Below, piece after piece: positions 44,880 to 56,951 of a stretch of 64,000 bases of DNA (positions within the stretch are counted from its first letter, which is position 1; each line of letters opens with the position of its first letter). The DNA is from Prorocentrum cordatum (Eukaryota; Sar; Dinophyceae; Prorocentrales; Prorocentraceae): assembly GCA_963575745.1 (NCBI GenBank), contig CAUYUJ010014626.1:132774-196773 (forward strand). The letters run 5' to 3'. The notes below the pieces were generated by a model, which worked only from the letters and a program-made list of their open reading frames with translations, did not search any database and was not told the origin of the DNA. Both the position numbers and the translations under genes were made by a program.

Positions 44880-46103
44880 CTAGGACCTGCTCTGCGTCTC
44901 CCCCTTCATCGCCTCTCCCCGCTGGCTGGGACCCTTGGACCTGGCCTCGGACGCCTTCCCGTCGAGAACCTGCTTCGCGTAGTCGAACATGCCCATGCCC
45001 ACCAAGGTCAGCGCGTAGCCTACGTATTGCTGACCGCTGCAGAACTCCCCGAAGAAGAACACCGAACACAGGATGAGGCCGATGGAGCGCGCCTGGTTCA
45101 CGACCTTCAGCGTGAGTGCCCCAGCCAACTTCACGAACCAGAAGCTGGAGAGCACGATGACGCCCGTGGTCAGTGCGTTGGCGACCAGTAGCCCAACGAC
45201 CATGCGGTTGAAGTCGTAGTGGTAGATCTTATTGGCCTCCATGCAGCCCACGAAGGCCATGGCGATGAGCACAAACGTGGGGCTGGAGTGGTAGATTCCG
45301 TCGAAGAGCGACATCTTGTCGACCAAAACCTGGCTGATGACGGTCTTGGCGGCCTCGAAAACGCAAGACAGAATCATCACGCTTACGCCGATGAGGGTGT
45401 GCGAGACGCTGCCGCCGCCGACCTTCGAAACGCCGTCGACGGCCGACACGCAGACGCCGATGGTGATCACCAGGACCGAACCGATCAGCATCGTGCCCAC
45501 CCTCTCGTTGACGAGCAGCCAAGCGAGGAACAATACCATCACGATTGTCGTGCTCTTCAGGATCTGGATCTCCGGGACCGAGATGAACAGGAATGCATAC
45601 ATACCCAATGCCTGAGCGAGAAAGTTTGATATGTTGATGGGGACAACGACAGCCAGGTACCTATCCCAAGAGAGGTGCTCGACCTCGAGCTTCTTCCACC
45701 CGAATGCTACAGCGGCGCGGGTCACAATCATGAGGAAGACATTCCCCAGGCTGGCAAGAAGTATCGGGAAATGGAACTTGTGGGTCGTCATGATGTGTTT
45801 GTTCAGGAGGATGATCGCCGGGCCGGAGACGCAGTACAGGGCCAGACAGGCTGCGATCTCGACGATGCTGCGCGCGGACATGCTGGTGGCGTTCCTCACG
45901 AAGCTCTGGTGCAGCTTGTCGAAACTGAGGGCCACGACTACCACTACGGGCATCAACTGGCACAGGCGGCCCCAGCCTGGGTGGACAAAAAGGTATTCAT
46001 TAATTACGCTACTCCACAGACCTCTCCAGAGGTGCGTTCTGACCAGAATTTCGAAAAGAATCCAAGGGTGGCGACGATGAGTCTCCAGGACGAGACGCGG
46101 CAT
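44880..46103 (-). CDS. TPT/nucleotide-sugar-type transporter (drug/metabolite transporter superfamily)
   Basis: A polytopic membrane protein of the triose-phosphate/nucleotide-sugar translocator family, which exchanges phosphorylated sugars or nucleotide sugars across plastid or Golgi membranes. The 407-codon frame has about ten hydrophobic segments from residue 79 on. Typical features are SGPAIILLNKHIM (93-105), VPEIQILKSTT (176-186), AWLLVNERVG (194-203) and a final Lys/Arg-containing pair of helices (VKLAGALTLKVVNQARS, 324-340). The hydrophilic tail contains KGPSQRGEAMKG. The first 74 residues look unlike the family, so Met75 (45881) or Met51 may be the real start, or a splice acceptor lies upstream. 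No intron interrupts the core. The substrate cannot be told from sequence. Simple CTC repeats lie beyond the 5' side. Confidence 0.85.
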   Translation of the reverse strand: MPRLVLETHRRHPWILFEILVRTHLWRGLWSSVINEYLFVHPGWGRLCQLMPVVVVVALSFDKLHQSFVRNATSMSARSIVEIAACLALYCVSGPAIILLNKHIMTTHKFHFPILLASLGNVFLMIVTRAAVAFGWKKLEVEHLSWDRYLAVVVPINISNFLAQALGMYAFLFISVPEIQILKSTTIVMVLFLAWLLVNERVGTMLIGSVLVITIGVCVSAVDGVSKVGGGSVSHTLIGVSVMILSCVFEAAKTVISQVLVDKMSLFDGIYHSSPTFVLIAMAFVGCMEANKIYHYDFNRMVVGLLVANALTTGVIVLSSFWFVKLAGALTLKVVNQARSIGLILCSVFFFGEFCSGQQYVGYALTLVGMGMFDYAKQVLDGKASEARSKGPSQRGEAMKGETQSRS

Positions 46104-46105
46104 CG

Positions 46106-46456
46106 CTATCTTTTCCTCATCTGGCAGCCTGTGAGCTCGGTCACCGGGAGCGGAGGCACCCCCCGCTCGCCCAGGGGGGCCGTCGCCGTCTGCGCGGCCG
46201 CCGCCGTCTGGGCGTCCGCCGTCGCGTTCTCGCGGCGCTCGCCGCCAGAGGCCACGGCGCCGATGGCCGGCTGGCCGCCAGGGACGAGGCTGACGGCTGC
46301 GCGGTCGACGACCGCGCCTGCCTGGAACAGCGCGCTACCGTCGAAGATGGGACCCTGCGCTCGGCACGGAAGGAGCCCTTGCAAGCAGCATGCTGTCACG
46401 ACGATGCACGCAGGCCGAGTGACAACGGCGCGGTTCATCTTTTTCTTGACACGCAC
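46106..46456 (-). CDS. Small ORF with signal-peptide-like start, upstream of transporter
   Basis: A 116-codon frame ending 3 bp before the transporter frame begins, in a different frame. It starts MRVKKKMNRAVV followed by a hydrophobic run ending CRAQG, like a secretory signal, then an Ala-rich region. It could be a leader exon of the transporter, an independent small protein, or chance in GC-rich DNA. I do not recognise it. Confidence 0.25.
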   Translation of the reverse strand: MRVKKKMNRAVVTRPACIVVTACCLQGLLPCRAQGPIFDGSALFQAGAVVDRAAVSLVPGGQPAIGAVASGGERRENATADAQTAAAAQTATAPLGERGVPPLPVTELTGCQMRKR

Positions 46457-46614
46457 TGCAGTGCGCCTGGAGCGCGGTCTGACAAGTATCCGGTCATGTG
46501 GAGTGACGGGGGCGTTTCATGTGAGCACCCCTGAGCCAAGGTGGTTACGATGAGAAGGGGGGAGCATAAGGACGAGTCTTCTCCCCAATCTCCCTCCTTC
46601 CGTCCATCCCACAT

Positions 46615-46810
46615 TCCTCCTCCTCCCTCTCCTCCTCCTCCTCCTCCTCCTCCTCCTCCTCCCTCCTCCTCCTCCTCCTCCTCCTCCTCCTCCCCCTCCT
46701 CCTCCTCCCTCCGCTTTCCGCATTCCTCCTTCCTCCTTCTCCTTCCTCTTTCTCCGCCTCCTCCTCCTCCTCCTCCTCCTCCTCCTCTTTCTCCTCTTCC
46801 TCCTCCGCCC
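46615..46810. repeat. CTC microsatellite
   Basis: CTC with short T-rich interruptions, 5' of the transporter and the small upstream ORF. Confidence 0.9.
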
Positions 46811-46989
46811 CTTTTCCTTATAAATAACTTCTCCCTGACGCAACCCGAGGCCGGTCAAAAGGGCGGGCTGGGCTTTCGCCTGAGACTTCCTCACCACTTG
46901 TGCTCCTAAAGCTCACATATGGAGGGCGCATCGTTTTCAACATGTGGCTCTCGCCTTAGCGCCGCGAACATCCGTCTTAAAACTAGCCT

Positions 46990-47260
46990 GGCGAAAGACC
47001 CAACCATATGCAGTTCTGAGTACCGTCATTGTGAGTACCGCCGCCTTCGGTGGATCTCCTTCTGGGGCCACGTAGCGCGGAAAGGTTGTGCCGAAATGGT
47101 GCGGGGCAGCCATGCGGGCGCTGCCAACGGGGCCGTAGCCCCTATGGGGCCCCGAAACGTGTGAGGGGTGTGTGCCGAAATAGTTGGCAGGAACGCATGC
47201 GGGCTGTGCCGCTGGGGCCTTCGGTAAAGCTCCCCATGGGGCCACGAAATCTGACGTCAC
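46990..47260. repeat. Inverse-orientation units of the 88-bp repeat family
   Basis: Two to three diverged units, with GGGGCCCCGAAACGTGTGAG and GGGGCCACGAAATCTGACG, are reverse complements of the 3.0-3.9-kb array phrase. Confidence 0.65.
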
Positions 47261-47561
47261 GGACGTATGACCGTGTCGTGGCAGACACACGCAAGGCACA
47301 GCGAACAACCCAAGGTATGCGCAAGGCAAACAGAACCAACGTGCAACCCCAATGAGGCGCACACCTGTTTATCGCGGACCTGGCGCTCGCACAGATCGGC
47401 TCGGTCGGGCAGACACAGGCGAAATAACTGCAACCACAACAACAGCAGCAGCAGCAACAACAACCACAACAACCACCAAACCCGAAACAACAGAAACGTA
47501 AAGCTGGCACGCAACAGTGAGCGCCCATCTATACATAGATACATAATATATAGATATACAT

Positions 47562-47660
47562 ACATACATACATACATACATACATACATACATACATACA
47601 TACATACATACATACATACATACATACATACATACATACATACATACATGTGTGTGCGCG
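47562..47660. repeat. CATA microsatellite
   Basis: A nearly pure CATA tetramer followed by GT-rich sequence. Confidence 0.95.
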
Positions 47661-47979
47661 TGTGTGTGTGTAGAATTTCATAATCGCATAGAGTTAACAA
47701 AGCATCGACCATCAGGCAACGACATATCTATATGTGCATAGTCCGCCGGCCCCCTTGTGGGGCCACCAGGCTGTAGGCCTAAGGTTCGCAGTTTCCTGTA
47801 CCAGTTGCAGGTTTCAGTTTCCACTGTTACAGTTATGTTTCTTGCTGCTTACTGCTCCTTGTATGTTTCTTGCTGCTTACTGTTCCTTGTTGATGGACCG
47901 CGCGAGGGGGGGAGGCCCAAAACGTGCATTTTTACCACGCCCTGAGCGTGTTGTCTGAATTGCTGGGGTGGGTAAGAAC

Positions 47980-48530
47980 TGACACCCCTCACGCAGATCG
48001 GCGGGGTCAGGGTTTGCCACAGTTCTGAAATCCGGTGGCACCCACCACGCAGATCGGCGGGGTCAGGGTCCGAAAACATAAGGGATATGCCACACTTCTA
48101 AAAATTGCTAGCACCCACCACGCAGATCGGCGGGGTCAGGGTCCAAAAACAAATGGATTTGCCACATGTTTAAAATTTGCTGGCACCCCTCACGCAGATC
48201 GGCGGGGTCAGGGTGCAAAAACAAAAAGGATTTGCCACATTTCTGAAATTCGGTGGCACCCCTCACGCAGATCGGCGGGGTCAGGGTCCAAAAACATAAG
48301 GGATTTGCCACATTTGTGAAATTCGGTGGCACCCCTCACGCAGATCGGCAAGGTCAGGGTGCAAAAACACAAGAGATTTGCCACATTTCTTAAATACGGC
48401 GGCACCCCTCACGCAGATCCGCAGGGTCAGGGTCCAAAATCACAGAGGATTTGCCACATGTTTTGAAATTCGGTGGCACCCGTGACGCAGATCCGTAGGG
48501 TCAGAGTCGAAAAAACAAACAGGTCCCGAC
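47980..48530. repeat. 73-bp satellite array (eight units)
   Basis: ACGCAGATCGGCGGGGTCAG starts at 47991, 48047, 48120, 48192, 48265, 48338, 48411 and 48485. After a short first interval (56) all are 72-74 bp. Units contain an A-run and GATTTGCCACATTTCTGAAA. They are well conserved, so the array is young or homogenised. Confidence 0.92.
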
Positions 48531-49159
48531 ACTGCTTCACGGCGGCGCCCAGACCTCATGATTTAGCTTTTGTATCTCCCATTATCCGAGACAGGGGGCC
48601 GGCGGCATGGGGCGAAGCCCTTACGGATATGTGTATGTATGTATGGACTCGGTCGAAAGCATCGTCGCACCCCGCATAGCAGGGGAAGGAAACCCTGCGC
48701 GAACCACTGTGACAAGCCAGAGTGGAAAACACCCCTGACCTGATTTCCCAAAGCTTACAGGCCATAGAAGAGCGGGGAAGCTCAAATTTATGGACCATTC
48801 ATTTCAGCCACAAGATCAAGAAACAAAGCGCACCCACTGGAAGAGCTTGTGCAAAGAAGAGTGGCAGGACAGGGCAAGGGTTGGGCGTGAAATGGAAAAG
48901 CCAGAGAAGAGAAGCGGCAAGAATGAAGCAAGCCCCATACCGAGAGGGCCACCCTTCGGGCGATGGGGGAGGTCGGGGGGGATGGGTGCAGCTGTCGGTG
49001 TGCAATTAGCGTCGAATCGGATTCGTGATCTGTCTGTCTAAGGACCTCGATGTCCTCTCTACCTTTCCGTCGATCACACTACCAACCTATGAATCGACCT
49101 GTCTGTACATCGAACTGCCTTCCGATCTAACTACTTATCGGCCTCACTCTCGATGCATC

Positions 49160-50510
49160 CACGTCCACGGACAACCACGGCCGCGGGACTAACACCGCGG
49201 GGCAATCACGAGACAACCACACGAAAGCCGCTGGGAAACCACGACACAGGAAGACCACGGGACATCCGCGGGATGGCCGCAGGATGGCCGCGGGACACCC
49301 CGGGACTCACCGCCCGCCGACGGGGAGGAACTACTGATGGCACCGTGACCTAACAAGGCTGGGATCCCCCTCGCCATCACGAAGCTTCGCCTCGCCCGCA
49401 CGTCACGCACGCCACGAACCAAAACGTCCCACTTCGATCTCGCCCCCCAATCTCCAACCTGTTCGGGGATGCCAGGGCCCAGCGGGGGACGGCACCACAA
49501 GGAGGGGCAGTGCGGCGCGCTCGCGAGGCAAAAGCTTGACCACTGTGGTCGAATATCATGCCGCTCAGAAGATCGGCAGCCGGCTGCGAAGCACGCAAGG
49601 CCATCCGCCGCGCGTGCAAGAAGGTGTGCGCAGACGACCGCGCCATCGGAAACAGGTTATACCTGTAAGACCGCCCTTGGGATGGTAGTAAGGTTTGGAG
49701 GGGTTCAGGATGCAACTTTCGATGGGCGATTGGCGGCGGATCGGGTTCGCGAATTCTATGTGTGTGTGTGTGTCGGTCTCGGCATCTACGTACACATCCA
49801 TAGATTCGACCTCCCTACATGTCGGCCTCACGGTGTGTACATCGATACCACCACGGATATATCGATTTTACGATCTATCCACATATACACTGGAGAAACA
49901 CGGGACTACCGCGGGACAACCGCAAGACAGCCAAGGGACATACACTGGACAACCACGGGACAACCACCAGACGGCTAAGGGGAAACCTCGGGACAACCAT
50001 GGGACAACTACGGCACAACCACGGGACAACCACTCACAACCACAGGACAAACGCGGGACGGCCACGGGACAACAACAGAAAAACAGCGGGGCTACCACGG
50101 GACAACCACGGGAACAACAACGGAACAACCACGGGACAACCGCGGGACAACCATTTTTGAACCACGCGGCGATCCATCTCACTATCAATTTGTACATCGG
50201 TCTCACTACTTATCGTCACCATATATCCATATACCGATATACGATCTCTAGATATACTATGTCATTTGTGGCACAAAACTGTTGATCGGTCGGTCTCACG
50301 TTCCACCTATCTAAGGGACAGCCACGGGACAATTGTGGGACAACCACAGGACAACCATTGGGACAACCACAGGACAGTCACGGGCCAACCGCGTAACAAC
50401 CACGGGACAAACACGGGACAACCGCGAGACTATCGTGGGATACCCCCGCGCACACCACGGGACAACCACGGGACAACCGTGGGACAACAGCGGGACAACC
50501 CCGCCGCACG
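49160..50510. repeat. GGGACAACCACG minisatellite, three blocks
   Basis: The 11-12-bp motif GGGACAACCACG and variants fill 49160-49310, 49890-50160 and 50318-50510. The spacers contain ATC/TATC-rich sequence and a copy-poor stretch. Frames rich in QPRDN and GTT are artefacts. Confidence 0.85.
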
Positions 50511-50639
50511 CCCCTGACGACAGGGCGACTAAATCTTGGCGCAACTCTGGCCTAGCCACTGCAGGAACTCGAGCTGCTTGGCCTCGCCCGCACGCACGAC
50601 ACAAACCGAAATCGAAACCGACGGCTGGTTGGAAAGCAT

Positions 50640-50890
50640 GTTTTACTCGCGGCGATAACCCGGGTTATCCGGGGGGGAGGGCCCGCCGATAACCTAGCAT
50701 TACCGCTTCGGGCAGCCCCACTTATGCCCGCGCGCACCAGTATTGCGCCCACCCTGCACCCCGCCGCACCGCTTCGGGCAGCCCCACGTACGCCCTGCGC
50801 AACCGACAAGGCCAGGTTATCCCGGGGGAAGGAGGGGGGAGGGCCCGATAACCCGGATAATCGGCGGACCCTAAAAAAACTGTCTCCCGA
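50640..50890. repeat. Palindrome and direct-repeat cluster
   Basis: GATAACCCGGGTTATC at 50654-50669 is a perfect 16-bp palindrome. Related GATAACC and GGTTATCCCGGG segments recur to 50870. ACCGCTTCGGGCAGCCCCAC is repeated exactly at 50702-50721 and 50768-50787. Confidence 0.75.
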
Positions 50891-51402
50891 TTGGGCGACT
50901 CCGTTTCACTTCTGTCTCAGCCCCCAACATCAGCTGCAGCGGGTTCCCGTCGTGTCGACGCGGACGCTGGCTTGTGAGACCGCGTAGATCGGTAAAACCT
51001 GTGCGATCTACGCTATCGAGCAGCCGATATGCTTCAAAGCTGGCTTGGTCCAAGGCGCCGTTGGCCTTCAAACTTCAAGCCTTGAGCGCCCGCGCCGGCG
51101 TCGCCGCAGAGTCGACGCGGCGCGACCCTGCCAAACCCGACGGTTGCCCACAAAGCGTTCCTTGCCTTCCTGCCCGAGCGCCTCGGTGATCATCAGCCCA
51201 GCGTAGAGCCCCCTGCGTTCGCGCCCCCCCGCGGCGCTGACAGGGGACAGGGAGAGAGAGGGCCCCTTGCGGATCGAGATCCTCAGAACTCCTGGGCAAA
51301 GCGAGAAAGCACAAATCCCATCCTCATCATCCTCTTCCTCCTCTTGCAGATTCGCCTGCCACTGTTTCTCTTCCTCCTTCTCCTCGTCCTCTTCCTTGGC
51401 TC

Positions 51403-51945
51403 GTGGCAGACGTCCTTGGACCTCACGCCCATGCAGTTTCCCCACCCAGAAGGGGTGAGGCTTCAGGGAGTGGTGCCAGGGCCGCCGCCGCTGGTTCTGC
51501 TGTCCCTGCTGCAACCCCTCGCCCCCCCCCTCCTCCTGCTCCTCCTGATGGGCCCGAGCCCGACTGGCGTTGGCGGCCGACCAACAAGTTTCGGCAGTGC
51601 AGCCAGTGCCAGGGACGGACCTTGAAAGATCCTCCTCCGCCCGAGAAGCGCAGAGGGCTTGGCAGAGCCTTGCAAGCCCTCTACGTGAACCTTCGCAACC
51701 ACATGTTGCATGCGACGGAACATGCCCAAGGCATCCTCGTCATTTGTAGTAAGTGCGGTTGTATGTCCGAAAGAAAACGGGCTGCGGGGTTAAAAAGCAC
51801 CTGCGAACGCAGGATGGAAACCGACCACCGCGCCAGAAATTGGTGCAGGGCTCAGAGAAGTCTTCACTCGGACCATAGGCGAGGACAAGTAGTTCTTGAA
51901 TCGTTGATTCCCTTCCCAACCATGCTTCAAATATTAGAAAATTAA
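51403..51945 (+). CDS. CxxC-motif protein fragment
   Basis: A 180-codon frame, Ala/Pro-rich at first, then RPTNKFRQCSQCQGRTL (about 62-78), a helical LQALYVNLRNHMLHA segment and ICSKCGCMSERKRA...TCERR. The two CxxC pairs plus a later Cys suggest one or two small zinc-binding modules, a pattern common in proteins associated with mobile DNA. The start is uncertain because the upstream part reads through a CTC-rich stretch. No family is assigned. Confidence 0.4.
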   Translation: MADVLGPHAHAVSPPRRGEASGSGARAAAAGSAVPAATPRPPPPPAPPDGPEPDWRWRPTNKFRQCSQCQGRTLKDPPPPEKRRGLGRALQALYVNLRNHMLHATEHAQGILVICSKCGCMSERKRAAGLKSTCERRMETDHRARNWCRAQRSLHSDHRRGQVVLESLIPFPTMLQILEN

Positions 51946-52639
51946 CTGGTGAATGTCGTATTGAGCCAAAGTTCGAGATCACCAGCATGTGAGCCACCAT
52001 GTCTACGTACAGTGCGACCCTGGCTATTAACAAAAAATTAGGTCCCACTGACTCTCATGACCAAAATTCGAGCACTGGCACTTGTAGATGATATGCTGCA
52101 CACATTCGCCATCTGTGACGTGCAGTCGCGCACGGAACGGAGGTCAAGAGAAGGGCGAACGAAGAATCTCACACCTTATAGATTGAATTACATGTTTGCC
52201 CATCTCTGCCGAGAGAATTATGCTCCCATCTCGCTATCAATTACTTTTTGAGCTGGCTGCCAGCTGGCTCGTAATCTAGATGGTGTGTCAACTCTAAGCT
52301 TCCGACCCGCATCTGCAAAAAAGCCAGCCTCGCAATTGTGGTGCCAGATCGGCACTACCGGTCCCCATGGAGGGCTCATGGTCATGAGGATAATCCTGGG
52401 TGTGAGGTTGCAAGGACTATGTCTCCTGGGGACTTGGCGAAGCCCAGGCCCCAATCTGTGTGTCCGGGCAGGATATGGCACTGCGTAGACCAGCATTGCA
52501 TATCACAGCCTTGCAGAGCAAGGCATGGATTCGCAGAATAGCGGCACATAACATGGCACTGAACTGCATGCCATGGCTGCACGAACGGAGCAGCCCAAAA
52601 AACCATGCTGGACGACCGACAATTAGGAGATGATGCTGG

Positions 52640-52800
52640 TGCTGCAGCGGGAGCCACACTCTGACGGACCGAAAACGCGAAAATGAGGCCAGCGCTGCAG
52701 CGGGAGCACCATTGGGAAGGACCGAAAATTCGGAAATGAAACCAGCGGGAGCAGGGTTTGGAAGGACCGGAAGCGCGGAAATGAGGCCGTAGAGGGCGGG
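52640..52800. repeat. Three diverged 47-58-bp tandem units
   Basis: GCGGGAGC...GGACCGAAAA.GCG.AAATGAGGCC recurs three times. Confidence 0.6.
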
Positions 52801-53869
52801 CGAGCGCGGGACAGCTTCCGGACGGAGTCGGGGGAGAGAGGACAATTGTACTCATGCTGTGTAGTTGTCGAGAACGGAAAGGGGAAGAGGGAGAGCGACC
52901 AGCCTCTACCTCATCCCTGTCCCCAAGTTTGACCTGCCCAAAGCGATGACATTGGGAGGGATGTGCCCTCAGACCCCAAGCGAAACCTTCAGATCGGCAC
53001 GAGGTAAGGTAATGGCAGACTGAGGGATAGGGACGTGATTCAGGCTGGCAGTAGGAGAGAAGAAAACAGGAGGGGACGGGACCAGACGGGAGCGAGAAGG
53101 AGGGAAAACGAAGGGAAGCAAGCGGGAGGGCACTGAATGATCCCGCTGCCGCCGCCGGTGTACGGAATGAGGTCGCCGTCCTCCAACCTGATGACGACCT
53201 GCGCCGCCACCCCGCCCCGACCCGGTTAAGGGTGGCGGCCCGCACTCATGGCGCCCCCTTGTCCTCCTGAACTCTGGGCGTCGCCGCGATAACCACTGCG
53301 GACGCGTTTCGGCGGTTCTGGCCTCCCAGGGGCCTTCCTTTGGGCCCCAGGAGCATCAGAGACGACCCGCAGCGAAGAGCCGGTCCCAGGGATAGGATCG
53401 AGAGCTTGGGGAGCCCGTGCCCCTCTGAAAAAAGGATGATCGCTTCGTGTCGCACCCCGCTTCAAGAATGCCCAAGGCCCGCGCGTGGGCGGCCGCGCCG
53501 GCGGCGCTCGCCCCCAGGGGCGGTCTGGGAGCCGCACACGCGCTGGGCCGGCGGGAGGGAGGGCAGCGAGCACATGAAGCGACGCGCCGAGTCAGGCTGG
53601 CAGGCAGGCGAGGAGGCAGGACAAGACGAGAGCGCCCAGCAGAGCACCACCGGCAGGGCGCGTCGTCCCGCGAGGAGGGCCGGCCCGGGCAAGAGCAAGG
53701 CAGCGGTGGGTGGGGAGGGCAAGAAGCCAGGAGTGCGCAGGTCCGCGGCCTCGCGAGGCCAGCATGGTGCACCACCCGAGCTGCCCGAGCGCTCGAAGGA
53801 AAAAACAGTGCAGCATGCCCTGATCGTGATACATCCATTTATGGATGCGTATATGTATGCATACATATA

Positions 53870-54300
53870 TACATACATACATACACGCATACCTGCATGC
53901 ATGCATGCATGCATGCATGCATGCATACATACATACATACAAGCATGCAGACATGCATGCATGCATGCATACGTACATACGTACGTACATGCACACAAGT
54001 ATACATACATACAAACAAACAAACATGCATACATACATGCAGACATACATACAGACAGACATACAGACATACACACATACATACATACATGTACGCATGC
54101 ATGCATGCATGCATGCATACATACATACATACATACATACACACATACACAGATACACACATGCACACATACACATACACATACAGATACACGTACACAT
54201 TCAAATTCACATGCAAATACGCATGTTCGTACACGCATGCATGTATGTATGTATACATACATGCATACACCTATGCAAGTAATCAAGCATAGCTAACTTG
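53870..54300. repeat. CATA/CATG/CACA tetramer array
   Basis: Interleaved CATA, CATG and CACA units for about 430 bp. Met/Cys/Tyr/His frames are artefacts. Confidence 0.9.
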
Positions 54301-55073
54301 CTTATGAATATGCGCATGTCCGAATACATACTTCTGTATACATATACATACATATACAGATACCTATATCTAAATATGTACACATCATGTGCATATAGTT
54401 GTTTATGTATGCACATGTGTGCGTGGATAGAAAGCATAAAGGACTGCATGTCAGGGATGCTGAGTGCGGTAGAGGCCGCCTGCGACTGTGCAACTGCTAC
54501 TTGTTGAGCAACGGCTGTCAGCGTTGAAATTATGCGAGTTTAAATTTGTTAACTTCGTAAGGCGAGTGGAAGAAGGAGAAGAAAAAGGACAATAAAGCTT
54601 CGAATGACAAACCGGCCGCGGGCCCAGCGTGGTCTGAATCTTGTGGCGGGTCCGGCTGCTCGACGCTGTAGGCACAGCGCGGAGGAACCATACGACCTCG
54701 AGGAGGAAACCCGTGGAACCATCAGCCTCCCACTACTGAATTCCACCGTGCACATGTCCATAATACCCTGTGGGATCATGGAGCTGGCGGGTACTCATGC
54801 CCGGCTCCGTCGCCCGTTTCAGGGCACTCCGCGGCTCTCCAAGAGGTCGCTACAGACCATCATCCCGATTCTGTCCGACCCCACCCTCACGGCTTGACCG
54901 TGGAGGGCGTTGCGGAGCTTGCGGACGTCGTTCAACGACGAGAGCAGCACCCGGCTGCGCGGCGGGGTCCGGAGTGGCCAAATGGATGTACTCCCCCACC
55001 GTCGGCGATCGTTAATAATCCCTCTCGTTGATTGACAGCCCCGTGACCTGGAGTACGTTTGTCATGAGCACCC

Positions 55074-56153
55074 TCAATACCTGCCCGTCCTACTTCCCCA
55101 ACTCCCCCTGGATGACGACATCGGTCTGGAAGTCGTGGAGCGACAATGGCGCTGTGCCACGCCGTCGCGAAGCCGCCAGCCATCGGGAGGTGGCAGACGG
55201 CGCCGCGACCACATTGCCTCCATGTCGGGACGCCCGCCAGCGTAGCCGAACAGATGTCTCCTCCACGTCGTAAAATCCATCTTGCCCGTCCACGTTTCTG
55301 GCTCCGCTTCCGTATACACGACGACCCTGCTGGCCGAGAGGGCGACCAGCTGTGTGCAGAGCGGCCAGCAGTGCGGCACGGCAAGCGTGGAGGAGAACTT
55401 CAAGAGCAACGCCTCCCCGTGCCCGACCATGGAGCGGAAGCCGTAGAAGGCATCCAAGGCTAGTGATTCCCCACGGTGACGCCGGAGAAGAAGAAGTATA
55501 TCCATCTCCTGGATGGTTCGGGGTAACACCCAGTCCAAGCAAAGTCGGGGGATCGCTGGAGTGCTCAATGGGCTGCGCCGCGGTGCGCGGCTGAGGATTT
55601 CCCGGAGCATGCCCTCCGTGAGAAGGCTCATGGTGCGGGTGTACTCGTCCGCCCGGAGGTCCAGTGCTGTCACCCTGGGCGCCTCCACTGTGCAGATGGC
55701 GGCGTGCGGCTCCAGCACACGCGGGGGCCCCCGCGGCTCCGTATGGCCCGAATGGAAAACCACGAGGCCCTGGCACACGTGACGCGGAAACCCACCACCT
55801 GGAAGCAGCATCTCCATGGGTGTCAGGATTATCGTGTATGCTCGTACGATGGGGGCCCACTTCGCCGACAGGAGCGGGGAGCGCCAGAGGTCCAAAACCG
55901 TCTCGAGTGTCCCAATGCCCACCTGCAACGGCACAGGGGCGATAAGGTACAGGGCCGCTGGGCGATACGCAGTAGCAGTGCGACGCATGAAGTGGGAGAG
56001 GAACCTGGTGAGCGCATTCTGGTTGACGGGGGCCCACAGTGCAACCTGCCTCCCAATGATCTGCGCCCAAAGGCTCTCATCCCCCTTCTCCACCCAGCCC
56101 GCCAACCGACGAGTAGCGGCAATGTCAGAAGCCGTCTGGAGCTCTGCTCCCAA
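55074..56153 (-). CDS. Unrecognised 359-codon ORF
   Basis: An uninterrupted frame of normal composition beginning MGAELQTASDIAATRRLAGW. The region RPAALYLIAPVPLQVGIG (about residues 69-86), the following VLDLWRSPLLSAKWAP and then LVVFHSGH look like a folded alpha/beta protein. The spacing loosely recalls methyltransferase-like domains of some retroelements, but I cannot assign a family. Near the C-terminus a neighbouring frame (SLHDFQTDVVIQGELGK then stop) looks more protein-like, so a late frameshift is possible. Further minus-strand protein-like sequence (LLSSLNDVRKLRNALHGQAV, near 54.92 kb) follows with stops, suggesting a longer decaying element gene. The 5' side abuts a CAT array. Confidence 0.5.
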   Translation of the reverse strand: MGAELQTASDIAATRRLAGWVEKGDESLWAQIIGRQVALWAPVNQNALTRFLSHFMRRTATAYRPAALYLIAPVPLQVGIGTLETVLDLWRSPLLSAKWAPIVRAYTIILTPMEMLLPGGGFPRHVCQGLVVFHSGHTEPRGPPRVLEPHAAICTVEAPRVTALDLRADEYTRTMSLLTEGMLREILSRAPRRSPLSTPAIPRLCLDWVLPRTIQEMDILLLLRRHRGESLALDAFYGFRSMVGHGEALLLKFSSTLAVPHCWPLCTQLVALSASRVVVYTEAEPETWTGKMDFTTWRRHLFGYAGGRPDMEAMWSRRRLPPPDGWRLRDGVAQRHCRSTTSRPMSSSRGSWGSRTGRY

Positions 56154-56189
56154 GATCCCAGACCATTGAGTGACAATGCAGGTCCGCCA

Positions 56190-56200
56190 CCATCATCATT

Positions 56201-56270
<70 letters not shown>

Positions 56271-56282
56271 GCATAATCATCC

Positions 56283-56335
<53 letters not shown>

Positions 56336-56551
56336 ATCACCATTATCATAATCATCATAATCATCAGCATCAACATCATCATCGTCGTAAACATCATCAT
56401 CATCATCATCATCATCATCAGAGTCATCATCATCATCATCATCATCATCATCAGCATCATCATCACCATCATTAGCGCATCATCGTCATCAGCAGCATCA
56501 ACATCAGCAGCAGCAGCATCGTTAGCCTCAGCAACAGCAGCATTATCATCG

Positions 56552-56582
<31 letters not shown>

Positions 56583-56830
56583 CAGCATCAGCAGCATCAT
56601 CCTCATCAGCACCATCCTCATCATCAGCAGCAGCATCGTCATCATCATTACTAACAGCATCCTCATCGGCATCAGCATCATCATCAGAAGCAGCATAATC
56701 ATCAGCAGCAGCACATCATCATTAGCATCACCATCATCATCAGCAGCATCAACAGCATCAGCATCAGCATCAGCAACAGCATCATAATCGTCTTCATCAT
56801 CACAATCAGCAGCATCATCATACTCAGCCG

Positions 56831-56880
<50 letters not shown>

Positions 56881-56910
56881 GCATCATCATCATCATCGTC
56901 ATCAGCATCC

Positions 56911-56951
<41 letters not shown>

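Noticed and set aside
47980-48530. CRISPR-like array
   Set aside because: Whole 73-bp units repeat without unique spacers, and the context is eukaryotic.
51955-51975. TTGAGCCAAAG (reverse of TTTGGCTCAA) as a leader relic
   Set aside because: Only ten bases match, there is no gene downstream on that strand, and it is expected by chance in 64 kb.
52382-53245. 287-codon minus-strand frame
   Set aside because: Includes a tandem repeat and has Ser/Pro-rich composition with no conserved motif. Likely open by composition.
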